Shown here in pieces: positions 11,316 to 20,808 of a stretch of 64,000 nucleotides of DNA (positions within the stretch are counted from its first letter, which is position 1; each line of letters begins with the position of its first letter). The translations under genes and the position numbers were made by a program. The stretch is from Spirodela intermedia. Its lineage: Eukaryota > Streptophyta > Magnoliopsida > Alismatales > Araceae. The stretch lies in the NCBI GenBank assembly GCA_902729315.2, contig LR746266.1, positions 1,059,001-1,123,000 of the forward strand, written 5' to 3'. The notes beneath the pieces were generated by a model. It made no database searches and was not told where the DNA came from. It saw only the letters and a list, made by a program, of their open reading frames with translations.

Positions 11316-11933
11316 TGTAAAAATAAATATGTAAACACATTATCATAATAACAACGGAAACTCAATTTTTAAATATCAATGAGAATAAATAAAAGAGAAA
11401 TCATCAAACTACTAGAATCTTAATGAGAACAAAACTTTCACCAAACACTTCTAATCCACGTCTCAATACTTTCGAGATGACCTACATACTGGAGAGTCAA
11501 CAATAAACTCTTATCTTCTTTTATAAAGACTTCACTTACAATAAAAAAGAGAGAATAGATTAAGAAAGAGAAAGAGAGTTGATCAAGAGAGAGAATAAAA
11601 TTAAGAGAGAGAGAAAGAGAGAAAAATCTTGTCATATCTTATTTATAGAAAATAGAAAAAGATAACTACTCCTTAAAAAGAGTCATCTCGATGGTTTTAA
11701 CCTCCCACATTTGACGCTCACTTTCTCCCTACATGACCCCCCAATGAGGCAAAAGGGATGAGGTGACAACCGTCTCTCTCTTCCTACACAACTCAGACCA
11801 GGTCAGATGGGATGAGATGACAACCATGTCATCACCCCTCACTCTTTGCACGTCTCCTGAATGGTTGAGATGGGAGGAGGCTCATCTCACATCTCACGAA
11901 TGAGTCAGCCATGATGGGCTTACACCGCCAACA
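11316..11933 (-). mobile_element. Solo LTR of the 30-kb copia family
   Basis: On the minus strand it runs from TGTTGG (near 11,933) to TTACA (near 11,316) and aligns along its length with the LTRs at 30,287-30,916 and 36,468-37,115. Shared features are the repeated ctcatctcac-type blocks, a purine-rich GA tract on the plus strand, and the final caatttttaa-like segment. There is no internal retrotransposon sequence. The flanks (gggct on the left, caacc on the right) do not form a target duplication. Confidence 0.88.
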
Positions 11934-12015
11934 CAACCTTTGTAGGTATTAATATCAGAACCTTGAATGTGGATTGCCCGATTAGGTGTCAGCTGCCGGG
12001 TCTTCAATCACCGGC

Positions 12016-12952
12016 ATCGATCCACATAGCTCCCTATCAGCACCGTTCTCATTTTCCCTTTCTTCTTCTAACTCTCCTGCTTCTTCTGATGTAAAGATTC
12101 CCAAATTTTGAGATTTTCTGCTTCTACTTTATGAGTGATTTATAGATACATCGCGGGTCCAGAGAAGAATGTTCACCCACGTAGCTCAAGATCTCGGATC
12201 CACCACCAGGAACCCATCGGGCAACCGGATCCGCGGCGAGCGACAGGAACCGGACAGCACATCATGGGAGACTGCGGACCGTTAGAATCCTCTAGCGGAT
12301 TGCAGGGTTGGTCGGGTCGTCGAGAGACTGCGTGGCGACGCCGCCTACCGACCTTAGTAAGGACGATGGGCTCTCCAGGTATATGAAGGAAAGCTTGGCT
12401 ATTGGAAAGGCATTGAAGAATTCTGAGGAAACTTCCGGCATCGGAGACCCGTCAACTCGAATAGGCGACTCCGGAGGAATACTCTTGCAAGAATTTTCTT
12501 CCCTCACCTTGCAAGACCCCTGAGTTCGCAAGGAAAGGTGGGTGTACTCGATAAAATTGCTCTGCTTCCACTTCCGACGCGCGGCGATCCGCACTCTCAC
12601 CTCTCCGAGTTTGGGCCTCCATCAGAATCCCCCAGTGGTTGACGAGACATCAATTGACCAATTTTCTAATAAATATGGATTCCAATCACCAGGATGTTAT
12701 TAATTTGACCTCAGGCTTAGGCTTTGACGATGGGGCGGAGACCATCCTGAACCAGGGGGAAACATCCTCTTTTATGAACAATCGACGTCGAACAGATAAA
12801 TGCGCCGCGCAACCTCCCTCCTTCCCACGTGTGGCCTCCCGAAGACTGGCCAAGAAAGCACCAGATTGCAGCCCTGCGGCCACAACAGCTCCGGCCTCCG
12901 GCCTCTAAATACGCGCTCGACCGGTCCGACAATATCCACCGCCGACCTCAGT
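12016..12952 (+). other. Upstream region of nodulin-like copy 2
   Basis: GC-richer than its surroundings. Only short pieces (for example around 12,140-12,160 and 12,870-12,905) match copy 1; about 120 bp and about 700 bp here are absent from copy 1. Open frames exist on both strands (for example 12,308-12,523 and 12,639-12,908) but show no recognisable domain. This could be promoter and 5' leader retained only in copy 2, or a separate insertion. Confidence 0.45.
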
Positions 12953-13667
12953 ATAGCGACTTCCCGGACGCCGCTGCAGTGGCTGAGCCTTGTGGGGGTC
13001 ATCTGGCTACAACTAGCCAATAGAGCGAGCTCCAACTTCCCCGACTACTCCTCCAACCTCAAGCAGGTTCTCTACATCTCCCAGGTGCAGCTCAACGCTC
13101 TCGCCTTCGCTTCGGACTCCGGGAAGCTGCTCGCCTGGGTCTCAGGCGTGGCGGTGGCCTACCTCCCTCTGTGGGCGGTGCTCCTCGTCGGAGCGGCTCT
13201 TGGCTGGTGGGGTACGGGGTGCAGTTCCTCCTCGTCGGCGATGCCTTCGCCTCCGCGTCGTACTGGCAGGTGTTCCTGCTAAGCGCCACGGCGGGTAACG
13301 CTGCCTGCTGGATCAACACAGCCTGCTACGAAGTGTGCCTGAGGAACTTCAGGTCCAAGGCCAGAATCGCCATAGGGCTCTCCACGAGCTACTTCGGACT
13401 GAGCGCAGTGGCGTACACGGTCCTGGCCGACGCCTTTATCCAGCCGCTCCCCCACCAGAATGCGAAGGCGTACCTCCTCCTCAATGCGGTGGCACCAGTG
13501 GCGACCACCTTGTTGGCCCTGCCCATAGCGAGGTCGTCTTGTCGGAAGACAAGCCGCCGTCTGACGGAGAGTTCGTCTTCGTCATAGCCATGGCGAGCGG
13601 GGCGTGCGGTGTTTTCGGCAGCTTGTGGTCTATGTCGACGTGGGTCATGTGGAGCTTCGGGTGCCTT

Positions 13668-13945
13668 TGTCGGGGGAGCCTTGCATGTCTTCCACGTCGT
13701 TTCGCATAACGGCATAAGCCTTACACGTCTCGAGGCACACCGCCTAGAGCTGTAACAGGTTGCTTATTGCTTACGGTTATTCCTTTTCTCCTTTAGTTGC
13801 TCCCTTATTTAAAGAGGGCTGTAAGAGGTTTTCAATGAGCAAGATAGTCTTCCTTGTTCCTCCTGCTGGGTTTTTCCTGTGACTCAGAAGGTGATCTCGC
13901 CGGCGACGTCTTAACTGCCGTCGTCTCTCCGGCGAGTTTCTAACA
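13668..13945 (+). repeat. 5' LTR of young copia element
   Basis: 278 bp, starting TGTCGGGGGAGCC and ending TCTAACA. It contains a TATA-like motif (cttatttaaagagg near 13,803), which probably lies in the U3 promoter. Confidence 0.97.
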
Positions 13946-13947
13946 AG

Positions 13948-13959
13948 TGGTATCAGAGC
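13948..13959 (+). other. Primer binding site (tRNA-Met)
   Basis: TGGTATCAGAGC begins two bases after the 5' LTR. It is complementary to the 3' end of plant initiator tRNA-Met, the usual Ty1/copia primer. Confidence 0.97.
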
Positions 13960-14035
13960 TCCCAGGTTGCGGGCCGGGACTCGATCGCGGCAAGGTACAG
14001 CCGTTGGAATCGAGAACGCGCAATCGAGACGCGCT

Positions 14036-17000
14036 ATGGCAGGAGGAAAGGACGGAGTGGTCCAGAGGGTGATTCGTGAGGTGAGCGCCGGGACCGGGTT
14101 CCCAATGCTCACCAAGACCAACTACTCCGACTGGGCACTGCTCATGAAGGTCAAGCTCAGAGCCCGGTTGCTCTGGACCGCCATTGAGAAAGGGGGCGTC
14201 GAACCCCACGAAGACATGCAGGCGCTTGACGCGCTCTGCAGCGCCGTGCCGCCGGAAATGTGGCCGGTGATCGCAAACAAGGAGACGGCCAAGGAGGCCT
14301 GGGAGGCTATCGCCACCATGCGGATCGGCGATGATCGCGTAAAGAAAGCGTCGGCTCAGAACTTGCGGCGGCAGTTCGACTCGGCGACGTTCAAGGAGGG
14401 AGAGTCTGTTGAGGACTACGCGCTGCGTCTCAACAGCATGGCGTCGACTCTCAACACCCTCGGCGACAAGGTCGAAGAGACGCAGGTAGTGGAGAAGATA
14501 ATCCGCAGTGTTCCCCAGCGTTTCAGGCAGATCGTGGTCGTGATCACGATGCTGCTCGACGTGTCGACGCTCACTGTCGCGGATTTGACGGGTTGGCTCA
14601 AGGCGGCGGAGGATGCCTTCGAGGAACTGCCGTCGGCTATGCACCACGACGGCAAGCTGCACCTGACTGAGGAAGAGTGGGATGCACGGCGGAGGAAGCG
14701 TGATAATGAGAAAACTGGTGGTGGAGGTAGCAGCAGCGTGACGCACCGTGTCAGACATGGGCGCGGGCACGGGCTCGGCCGTGGCAGCGACAAGGGCTCG
14801 TCATCAGGCGGCCTGACGGGCAACTCAGGCCGGCCCAGAGGTGATGAGTGCAGGAGATGCGGGAAGTTGGGCCACTGGGCCCGCGAGTGCCGCTCCAAGC
14901 CCAAGAAAGAGCAGGCCCACGTCGTCCAGAATGAGGAGGAGGCCTCGCTCCTTCTCGTGAAGTCAACGACGGCCAGATCGACGGTGCCGCCACCAACCTC
15001 CACTCCACCACGTTTTGCTGCGACTCCGCAGGCAGAGGATCGGCTCCGGCGTGCAAGCCCACCGCCGCCAGGAGCAAAAGGGGTCCCCGTCAATGGAGGG
15101 GCGGCCAAAGAAGAGCGGAAGCCAGGCGCCCAGACCCAGATCCACCTGTGGGAAGAGAAGATGTTCGCCCACCTTGAAGAGGAGGAGCTGCGTGATGAGG
15201 AGGCATGGGTCGTGGACACGGGCGCCACGAACCACATGTCGGGTTCCCGTACAGCTTTCACCAAGCTGGACACAAAGGTACTTGGGACGGTGCAGTTCGG
15301 CGACGACTCGGTGGCGCGGATCGAAGGCCGGGCGGCCATCGTGTTCCTGTGCAAGAACGGCGAGCACCGGTCCTTCGCGGGGGTGTATTACATTCCCCGA
15401 CTGACGACGAACATCGTCAGCATCGGCCAACTCAATGAGGCCGGGTACCATATCGACATCGAGAAGGGGGCGATGAAGATCCATGAGCCAGGCAGACGGC
15501 TCCTAGCAAAGGTCATGCGCGGAGAGAACAGGCTGTACATTCTCCACGCCAAGCTGGTTCGGCAGGTGTGTCCGGAGGCGTGGGCAGTCGAAGAAGGTTG
15601 GAAATGGCACGCGCGCCTCGGCCATGTCAACATGACCGCGCTGCGGAAGATGGCTCGGGAGGAGCTGGTGCGCGGGTTGCCGGCGGTTGGTCCGGTGGAC
15701 CAGCTGTGTGAGGCGTGTCTCGCTGGCAAGCAAAAGCGGTCGCCGTTCCCCCAGCAGGGAGAGTACCGGGCGCGGCGTGTTCTGGAGCTGGTGCACAGCG
15801 ACCTCTGTGGTCCAATTGCGCCGGAAACGCCAAACGGCAGCAAGTATTTCCTGCTGCTCGTGGATGATCGAAGCCGGTACATGTGGGTGGCCATGCTGCC
15901 TTCAAAGGACCGTGCTGCGGTGGCCATCAAGGAGATCAAGGCTCGCGCAGAAGGCGAGTCAGGACTGAAGCTGGGAGTGCTCCGTACTGATCGGGGCGGC
16001 GAATTCACCTCACATGAGTTCGCGGAGTACTGCGTGGGAGAAGGTATTCATCGTGAACACACGGGGCCATACAGCCCGCAGCAGAATGGCATCGTCGAGC
16101 GCAGGAACGGCACGGTGGTAGCAACCGCGAGGAGCATGCTCAAGGCAAAGGGGTTGCCGGGCTGGTTTTGGGGTGAGGCAGTGGCAACTGCTGTATACAT
16201 CCTGAACCGGTGTCCCACAAAGAGCGTGGACGGCGTGACGCCTTTCGAGGTATGGCACGGGAAGAAGCCGGCGGTGCACCATCTGAACGTGTTCGGATGC
16301 ATCGCCTACGTCCTGAACACGACACCGCATCTCAAGAAGTTGGAGGACCGCGGCCGCAAGATGATCTTCATCGGCTACGAGTACGGATCAAAGGCCTACC
16401 GAGCCTACGATCCCACCGCGAGGCGTGTCCATGTGACACGGGACGTGGTGTTCGACGAGAATGCCCAGTGGGACTGGGGCAGCGGCGCAGAGCAAGGGGA
16501 TGCGGGCAGCCACGACGATATGTTCACATTGGAGTATGCCGTCGGGAATCAGGTACCTCCAGAGCTCGATGGCGCCATCAAGGTACTTGATGATGATGCG
16601 CCAGGACCGGAGCCGATGTCGCCACCGTCTGTGCACTACAGTGGGGGAGCAGCGCCGATTGAAGATGGAGGAGAGGAGGTGGAGTTCGCCTCTCCACCGA
16701 GTGTCCACATTGACCACCTGGACGCTAATCATGATGATGCGCCACTCCGATTCCGCAAGATCGACAACATCGTTGGGCTGGCCTCGCCACGTGGTCTCGC
16801 GTCGCGGGCGTTAATTGCAAAGGAGCTGCACGTTGTAAGTTCTGATGAGCCGATCTCTTTTGTTGAAGTAGAGGGCCACCCGAGCTGGAGGAAGGCTATG
16901 GAGGAGGAGATGGCGTCGATCGAGGAAAACCACACCTGGTCCCTGGTAGACCTCCCACATGGTCGCCGGACGATCGGGTTGAAGTGGGTGTACAAGGTGA

Positions 17001-18496
17001 AGCGGGATGAAAATGGAGCCGTGGCGAAGTACAAGGCGCGCCTGGTGGTGAAGGGCTATGCGCAACGCCAAGGGATCGACTACGACGAGGTGTTCGCACC
17101 TGTGGCGCGGCTGGACACGGTGCGCCTTCTCATTGCTCTCGCGGCGCACGAGGGGTGGGAGGTGCACCACATGGATGTCAAGTCGGCGTTCTTGAATGGC
17201 GATCTCAAGGAAGAGGTGTACGTGGAGCAGCCGGCCGGTTTCATCAGCACAGGCAACGAGCACAAGGTATTTAAGCTGAAGAAGGCACTCTACGACTTAC
17301 ATCAGGCGCCTAGAGCCTGGAACGCGAAGTTGGACGAAACGTTGCTGTCGTTCAGATTCAGGAGGAGTCCCTCGGAACATGCCATCTACACCAGGTGGAA
17401 TGGGGAGGCGCAGCTAGTGGTCAGGGTGTACGTCGATGACCTGGTGATCATCGGCGCCAGCTGCGACGACATCAAGCATTTCAAAAAAGAGATGACTGAC
17501 GCATTCAAGATGAGCGACCTCGGCCTGCTTTGCTACTATCTTGGCATTGAAGTCAGGCAGAGTGCGAGGGGCACCTTGATTAGCCAAGGAGCCTATGCCG
17601 CCAAGATTCTAGAGAGGAGCGGGATGGCAGGGTGCAATCCTTGTCAAGTACCAATGGCAACACGTCTGAAACTGAGCAAGATGAGCACAGAGCCGCTGGT
17701 GGATGCGACAGCATACAGAAGCATCGTGGGGAGTCTCAGGTACTTAGTCAATACTCGTCCAGATTTGGCATTTGCGGTTGGCTATGTGAGTCGTTTTCTA
17801 GAGGAGCCACGAAAGGATCACTTGGCTGCTGTGAAGCAAATTCTCCACTATGTGGCGGGAACCAAGAGTTGGGGTCTCAAGTATGAAAGGAAAAAGGAGA
17901 AGCAAGTCCAGCTGACAGGGTTCAGCGATAGTGACTTCGCTGGTGATGTTGATGCTCGGAAGAGCACGACTGGAATTATTTTCTTCTTGGCCAACAGCCC
18001 AATTACTTGGCAGTCAATGAAACAGAAGGTGGTGGCTCAATCTAGCTGCGAGGCAGAGTACATTGCGGCCGCCAATGCTGCCTACCAGGGTGTGTGGCTC
18101 GCTCGGGTGTCAGCAGAGGTGCATGGCTCAGCACCAAGCGTGCCGATGCTGAAGGTGGACAACAAGTTTGCCATAGCGTTGATCAAGAACTCAGTTCTCC
18201 ATGGACATAGCAAACACATTGAAGTGAAGTATCATCTTGTCCGAGAATCTGCAGAAAAGGGTCAGATCAACATGGAGTTCATCAGGAGTGAAGAACAGTT
18301 AGGAGACGTTTTGACGAAGCCACTCGGAAAAGTCAAGTTCCATGAGTTTCGCGCCAAGATTGGGCTCATTGATGTTCGTGGTAAGTATAGCAAGGCTCAG
18401 GAGGAGATTGTCGGGGGAGCCTTGCATGTCTTCCACGTCGTTTTGCATAACGGCATAAGCCTTACACGTCTCGAGGCACACCGCCTAGAGCTGTAA
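14036..18496 (+). CDS. Ty1/copia Gag-Pol polyprotein, intact
   Basis: One frame of 1,486 codons from the first in-frame ATG; the frame is open a little further upstream but without ATG. Gag occupies roughly residues 1-260. A CCHC zinc knuckle spans C272-C285 (CRRCGKLGHWAREC). The protease carries D394 in VVDTGATNHMSG. A pre-integrase HHCC region starts at WHARLGHVNM. The integrase core has D589, D652 and E688, giving exact DD35E spacing. The reverse transcriptase has YVDDLV at 1132-1137. RNase H starts around FSDSDFAGD at 1296 and includes SSCEAEYIAA. The stop lies inside the 3' LTR, so about 29 C-terminal residues are LTR-encoded. One oddity: the conserved LYGLKQAPRAW motif reads LYDLHQAPRAW, two changes that may reduce activity. 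It encodes all functions for copying the element through RNA in virus-like particles. Confidence 0.97.
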   Translation: MAGGKDGVVQRVIREVSAGTGFPMLTKTNYSDWALLMKVKLRARLLWTAIEKGGVEPHEDMQALDALCSAVPPEMWPVIANKETAKEAWEAIATMRIGDDRVKKASAQNLRRQFDSATFKEGESVEDYALRLNSMASTLNTLGDKVEETQVVEKIIRSVPQRFRQIVVVITMLLDVSTLTVADLTGWLKAAEDAFEELPSAMHHDGKLHLTEEEWDARRRKRDNEKTGGGGSSSVTHRVRHGRGHGLGRGSDKGSSSGGLTGNSGRPRGDECRRCGKLGHWARECRSKPKKEQAHVVQNEEEASLLLVKSTTARSTVPPPTSTPPRFAATPQAEDRLRRASPPPPGAKGVPVNGGAAKEERKPGAQTQIHLWEEKMFAHLEEEELRDEEAWVVDTGATNHMSGSRTAFTKLDTKVLGTVQFGDDSVARIEGRAAIVFLCKNGEHRSFAGVYYIPRLTTNIVSIGQLNEAGYHIDIEKGAMKIHEPGRRLLAKVMRGENRLYILHAKLVRQVCPEAWAVEEGWKWHARLGHVNMTALRKMAREELVRGLPAVGPVDQLCEACLAGKQKRSPFPQQGEYRARRVLELVHSDLCGPIAPETPNGSKYFLLLVDDRSRYMWVAMLPSKDRAAVAIKEIKARAEGESGLKLGVLRTDRGGEFTSHEFAEYCVGEGIHREHTGPYSPQQNGIVERRNGTVVATARSMLKAKGLPGWFWGEAVATAVYILNRCPTKSVDGVTPFEVWHGKKPAVHHLNVFGCIAYVLNTTPHLKKLEDRGRKMIFIGYEYGSKAYRAYDPTARRVHVTRDVVFDENAQWDWGSGAEQGDAGSHDDMFTLEYAVGNQVPPELDGAIKVLDDDAPGPEPMSPPSVHYSGGAAPIEDGGEEVEFASPPSVHIDHLDANHDDAPLRFRKIDNIVGLASPRGLASRALIAKELHVVSSDEPISFVEVEGHPSWRKAMEEEMASIEENHTWSLVDLPHGRRTIGLKWVYKVKRDENGAVAKYKARLVVKGYAQRQGIDYDEVFAPVARLDTVRLLIALAAHEGWEVHHMDVKSAFLNGDLKEEVYVEQPAGFISTGNEHKVFKLKKALYDLHQAPRAWNAKLDETLLSFRFRRSPSEHAIYTRWNGEAQLVVRVYVDDLVIIGASCDDIKHFKKEMTDAFKMSDLGLLCYYLGIEVRQSARGTLISQGAYAAKILERSGMAGCNPCQVPMATRLKLSKMSTEPLVDATAYRSIVGSLRYLVNTRPDLAFAVGYVSRFLEEPRKDHLAAVKQILHYVAGTKSWGLKYERKKEKQVQLTGFSDSDFAGDVDARKSTTGIIFFLANSPITWQSMKQKVVAQSSCEAEYIAAANAAYQGVWLARVSAEVHGSAPSVPMLKVDNKFAIALIKNSVLHGHSKHIEVKYHLVRESAEKGQINMEFIRSEEQLGDVLTKPLGKVKFHEFRAKIGLIDVRGKYSKAQEEIVGGALHVFHVVLHNGISLTRLEAHRLEL
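18398..18408 (+). other. Polypurine tract of young copia element
   Basis: The purine-rich run aggaggagat lies immediately before the 3' LTR and would prime plus-strand synthesis. It is embedded in the coding frame. Confidence 0.8.
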
Positions 18497-18686
18497 CAGG
18501 TTGCTTATTGCTTACGGTTATTCCTTTTCTCCTTTAGTTGCTCCCTTATTTAAAGAGGGCTGTAAGAGGTTTTCAATGAGCAAGATAGTCTTCCTTGTTC
18601 CTCCTGCTGGGTTTTTTCTGTGACTCAGAAGGTGATCTCGCCGGCGACGTCTTAACTGCCGTCGTCTCTCCGGCGAGTTTCTAACA
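18409..18686 (+). repeat. 3' LTR of young copia element
   Basis: 278 bp, identical to the 5' LTR except for two C-to-T differences (near 18,453 and 18,616). It is followed by the GCCTT target duplication and the resumed nodulin-like exon (LLALPAAAKVQELVEW). Confidence 0.97.
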
Positions 18687-19849
18687 GCCTTCTGGCGGCT
18701 CTGCTAGCCTTGCCGGCGGCGGCCAAAGTGCAGGAGTTGGTGGAGTGGAGACGGCTCCGGAGTGGGGGGGCCGGAGTTCACGACGAGTTCGTGGAAGCGA
18801 CTGCGTCGGCGGAGGCCGTTAATGTGGAAGAGGGGTTGGCAGCGCCAGGAGCATGGGAGGAGGCCGGCGAGGAGAGGGAGGTCGCGGCGAGCGCCATGCT
18901 GAGAACGCCGGAGTTCTTGCTGTAGTTATTCGGTTACTTGTTTGGATCCACGGTGAGGCTGGTCTACCTTAACAACCTGGGCCAGACTGTGGAGTCCCGC
19001 GGGAACTCCAAAACTTCTGCTGTGGTCTCCCTGGCCTTTGCCTTCGGGTTCTTTGGCCGCTGCATGGTCTCCCTCATGGACTTCGTCTGCATAAGGTAAA
19101 GCCTTCACCGTCCTGCTCTTCAAGCCGCCGCGTCTCCCATCCCTCCTTTTACCGTATCTTCTTCCGACACCATATCCAGGTACATGTACGAGGTGCCGAG
19201 GCCAGCTCTCATCGCCGCTCTGACGGCGCCCATGGCCGGAGCCTTCTTCTTGCTACTCAAAACCGGGAACGCGTGCCTCTACGCCGGGAACGTTGTGATA
19301 GGGACCTGCACGGGAGCCATCACCTCCGCCGCCGCCTCCGCAACCTCAGAGCTCTTCGGGACCAAGTTCTTCGCCGTCAACCACGACACCGTCGTCTCTA
19401 ACATCCCCATAGGGTCGTTCCTTTTCGGCTTCTTCGCGGCCTTCGTGTACCAGAGAGGCGAGAACGGACGGGGGGTTTGCATGGGAGCCCAGTGCTACGA
19501 GAGGACGTTCCTCGTCTGGGGCTGCCTCTGCGCTGTTTCCACACTACTCTTCGCCGTCCTCCACATCCGAACGCGGAAGAATCGATCTGTGGTTAGTGCG
19601 TGATCCATGGGCAATGTGGAAACCCCCTGCCTCCGCCCGTTTCGTAGATTGATCAGATACATACGTGTATTACATATATTACACATGATGGAGAGATATG
19701 TACACGCGTCCACACACGTGTGGAGGGAGGGAGAGAGAGAGCATAAGAATGGAACGTAGAGCGCATACTGGAACATACTCCTTTCCTACGATCTCTCTTT
19801 CTTGCTTTCCGAGTATGCGCATGTGCCTTCATTGCTGAGATTTTTTTGG

Positions 19850-20560
19850 TTATTTAATGGGAGGTTAGTGAGAGGTTAGCCTGCTTGCCAAGTCGCAACG
19901 GTGATTGGTCATCCCATTTAATTTATGGCCAGGTTTTTAAGATGCGAAGACTTTGGGCTGCAATGAAGGGAAGTGCACCCAATAGGAAAACAGGGTAGAG
20001 GAGTAGTACCGGAGATTTATTATCTATATACGGTTTTACGAGAATGATGGCAATAACGCTATTATAAGGAAAATGGATATTGAATAAGAAACAACGTGCT
20101 TTCAGGAAAAAAACTGGGACTAGGAAATGGAATCCTAGAATGGCACCTTTCATCTCCGCAAAATATATCAGCAGCCTATTTATTAGTCATGTTTTTAAGG
20201 AACCCATCCGCCCGAAATGAGTTTTTTTTCTCATTTGTGGAAAATATTTAATATGAACCTTATCTTGAGGACCGCTAGATTGATTGCACGTGCCCTCGAT
20301 TGCATAAAAATAGGTTATGAGCCTTGATGTCATGATAGAGCTTGTTTTCGTGAGATTATTCAGCTGATAAATAAGACAAAATTATAACACAGAAAAATAA
20401 TCTATATACTCAGCTTGAACTCGATGATCGCAATGCTATGTAATTTAATTTCAATAATTTTTTAATCCGACCGTGAATATTCCCTTTTGACAGCCTATTC
20501 GAAGGTCGATGTCGATGGGGCTTTCGGTGCCTCCAGCGAAGACTTGGTTCGGAGGCCCCT
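19850..20560 (+). repeat. Module D copy 2 (3' flank of nodulin-like copy 2)
   Basis: Matches 5,251-5,930 and 7,150-7,860. Together with the copies of module E upstream and A downstream it defines the duplicated unit. Confidence 0.85.
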
Positions 20561-20775
20561 GTGGTCTCAGACATGAGCTGAAAAGTTTCGATTGAAGACA
20601 GTAAAAAAGTTGACTGAAGATTAAGACGACTAAATTTTACGGTCTGTCATTGTTCCTCTGTGTTACCGTAAAGATGCGCCGCGCGTTCGGCGCCCCTAAC
20701 AGAAGGAACAACTTGGAGCAGACACCACCGCACTTCATGGGATAGAGACGGCGCCATCAGTTCCCTCGTCTCTCC

Positions 20776-20808
<33 letters not shown>

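Larger units (their letters stand above)
13668..18686 (+). mobile_element. Intact young Ty1/copia LTR retrotransposon
   Basis: A 5,019-bp element with 278-bp LTRs (13,668-13,945 and 18,409-18,686) that differ at only two positions, both C/T. It is flanked by a perfect 5-bp target duplication GCCTT (13,663-13,667 and 18,687-18,691). It has a tRNA-Met primer site, a purine-rich stretch before the 3' LTR and one uninterrupted gag-pol frame. Domain order (gag, protease, integrase, reverse transcriptase, RNase H) is diagnostic of Ty1/copia. It inserted in the sense direction into an exon of the nodulin-like gene. Near-identical LTRs mean a recent insertion. Confidence 0.98.
12953..19603 (+). pseudogene. 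Nodulin-like/NFD4-type MFS transporter, copy 2 (pseudogene split by copia element)
   Basis: The family signature is clear: PLQWLSLVGVIWLQ, SNFPDYSSNLKQVLYISQVQ, LAFASDSGKLLAWVSG, SYWQVFLLSATAGNAACWIN, IAIGLSTSYFGLSAVAYTVL, VYLNNLGQTVESRG, then after an intron (19,096-19,179, GT-AG) YMYEVPRPALIAALTAPMAG and a C-terminus ending at 19,603. Intact relatives are multi-pass membrane transporters of the MFS fold. The damage is extensive. The probable start codon reads ATA at 12,953 (I-A-T-S-R-T-P before LQW). One base is missing near 13,203. A second frame change occurs near 13,530. A 5,019-bp Ty1/copia element interrupts the exon at 13,668. An in-frame TAG lies at 18,923-18,925. The last exon (19,180-19,603) remains open and looks deceptively intact. 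Confidence 0.9.

Noticed and set aside
13967-14035. Extended N-terminus of the copia polyprotein
   Set aside because: The upstream frame begins at TTG and overlaps the region next to the primer site; the first ATG at 14,036 gives a normal gag start.
13940-15484. Long antisense frames opposite the copia gag-pol region
   Set aside because: Shadows caused by GC-rich codon bias of the sense polyprotein.
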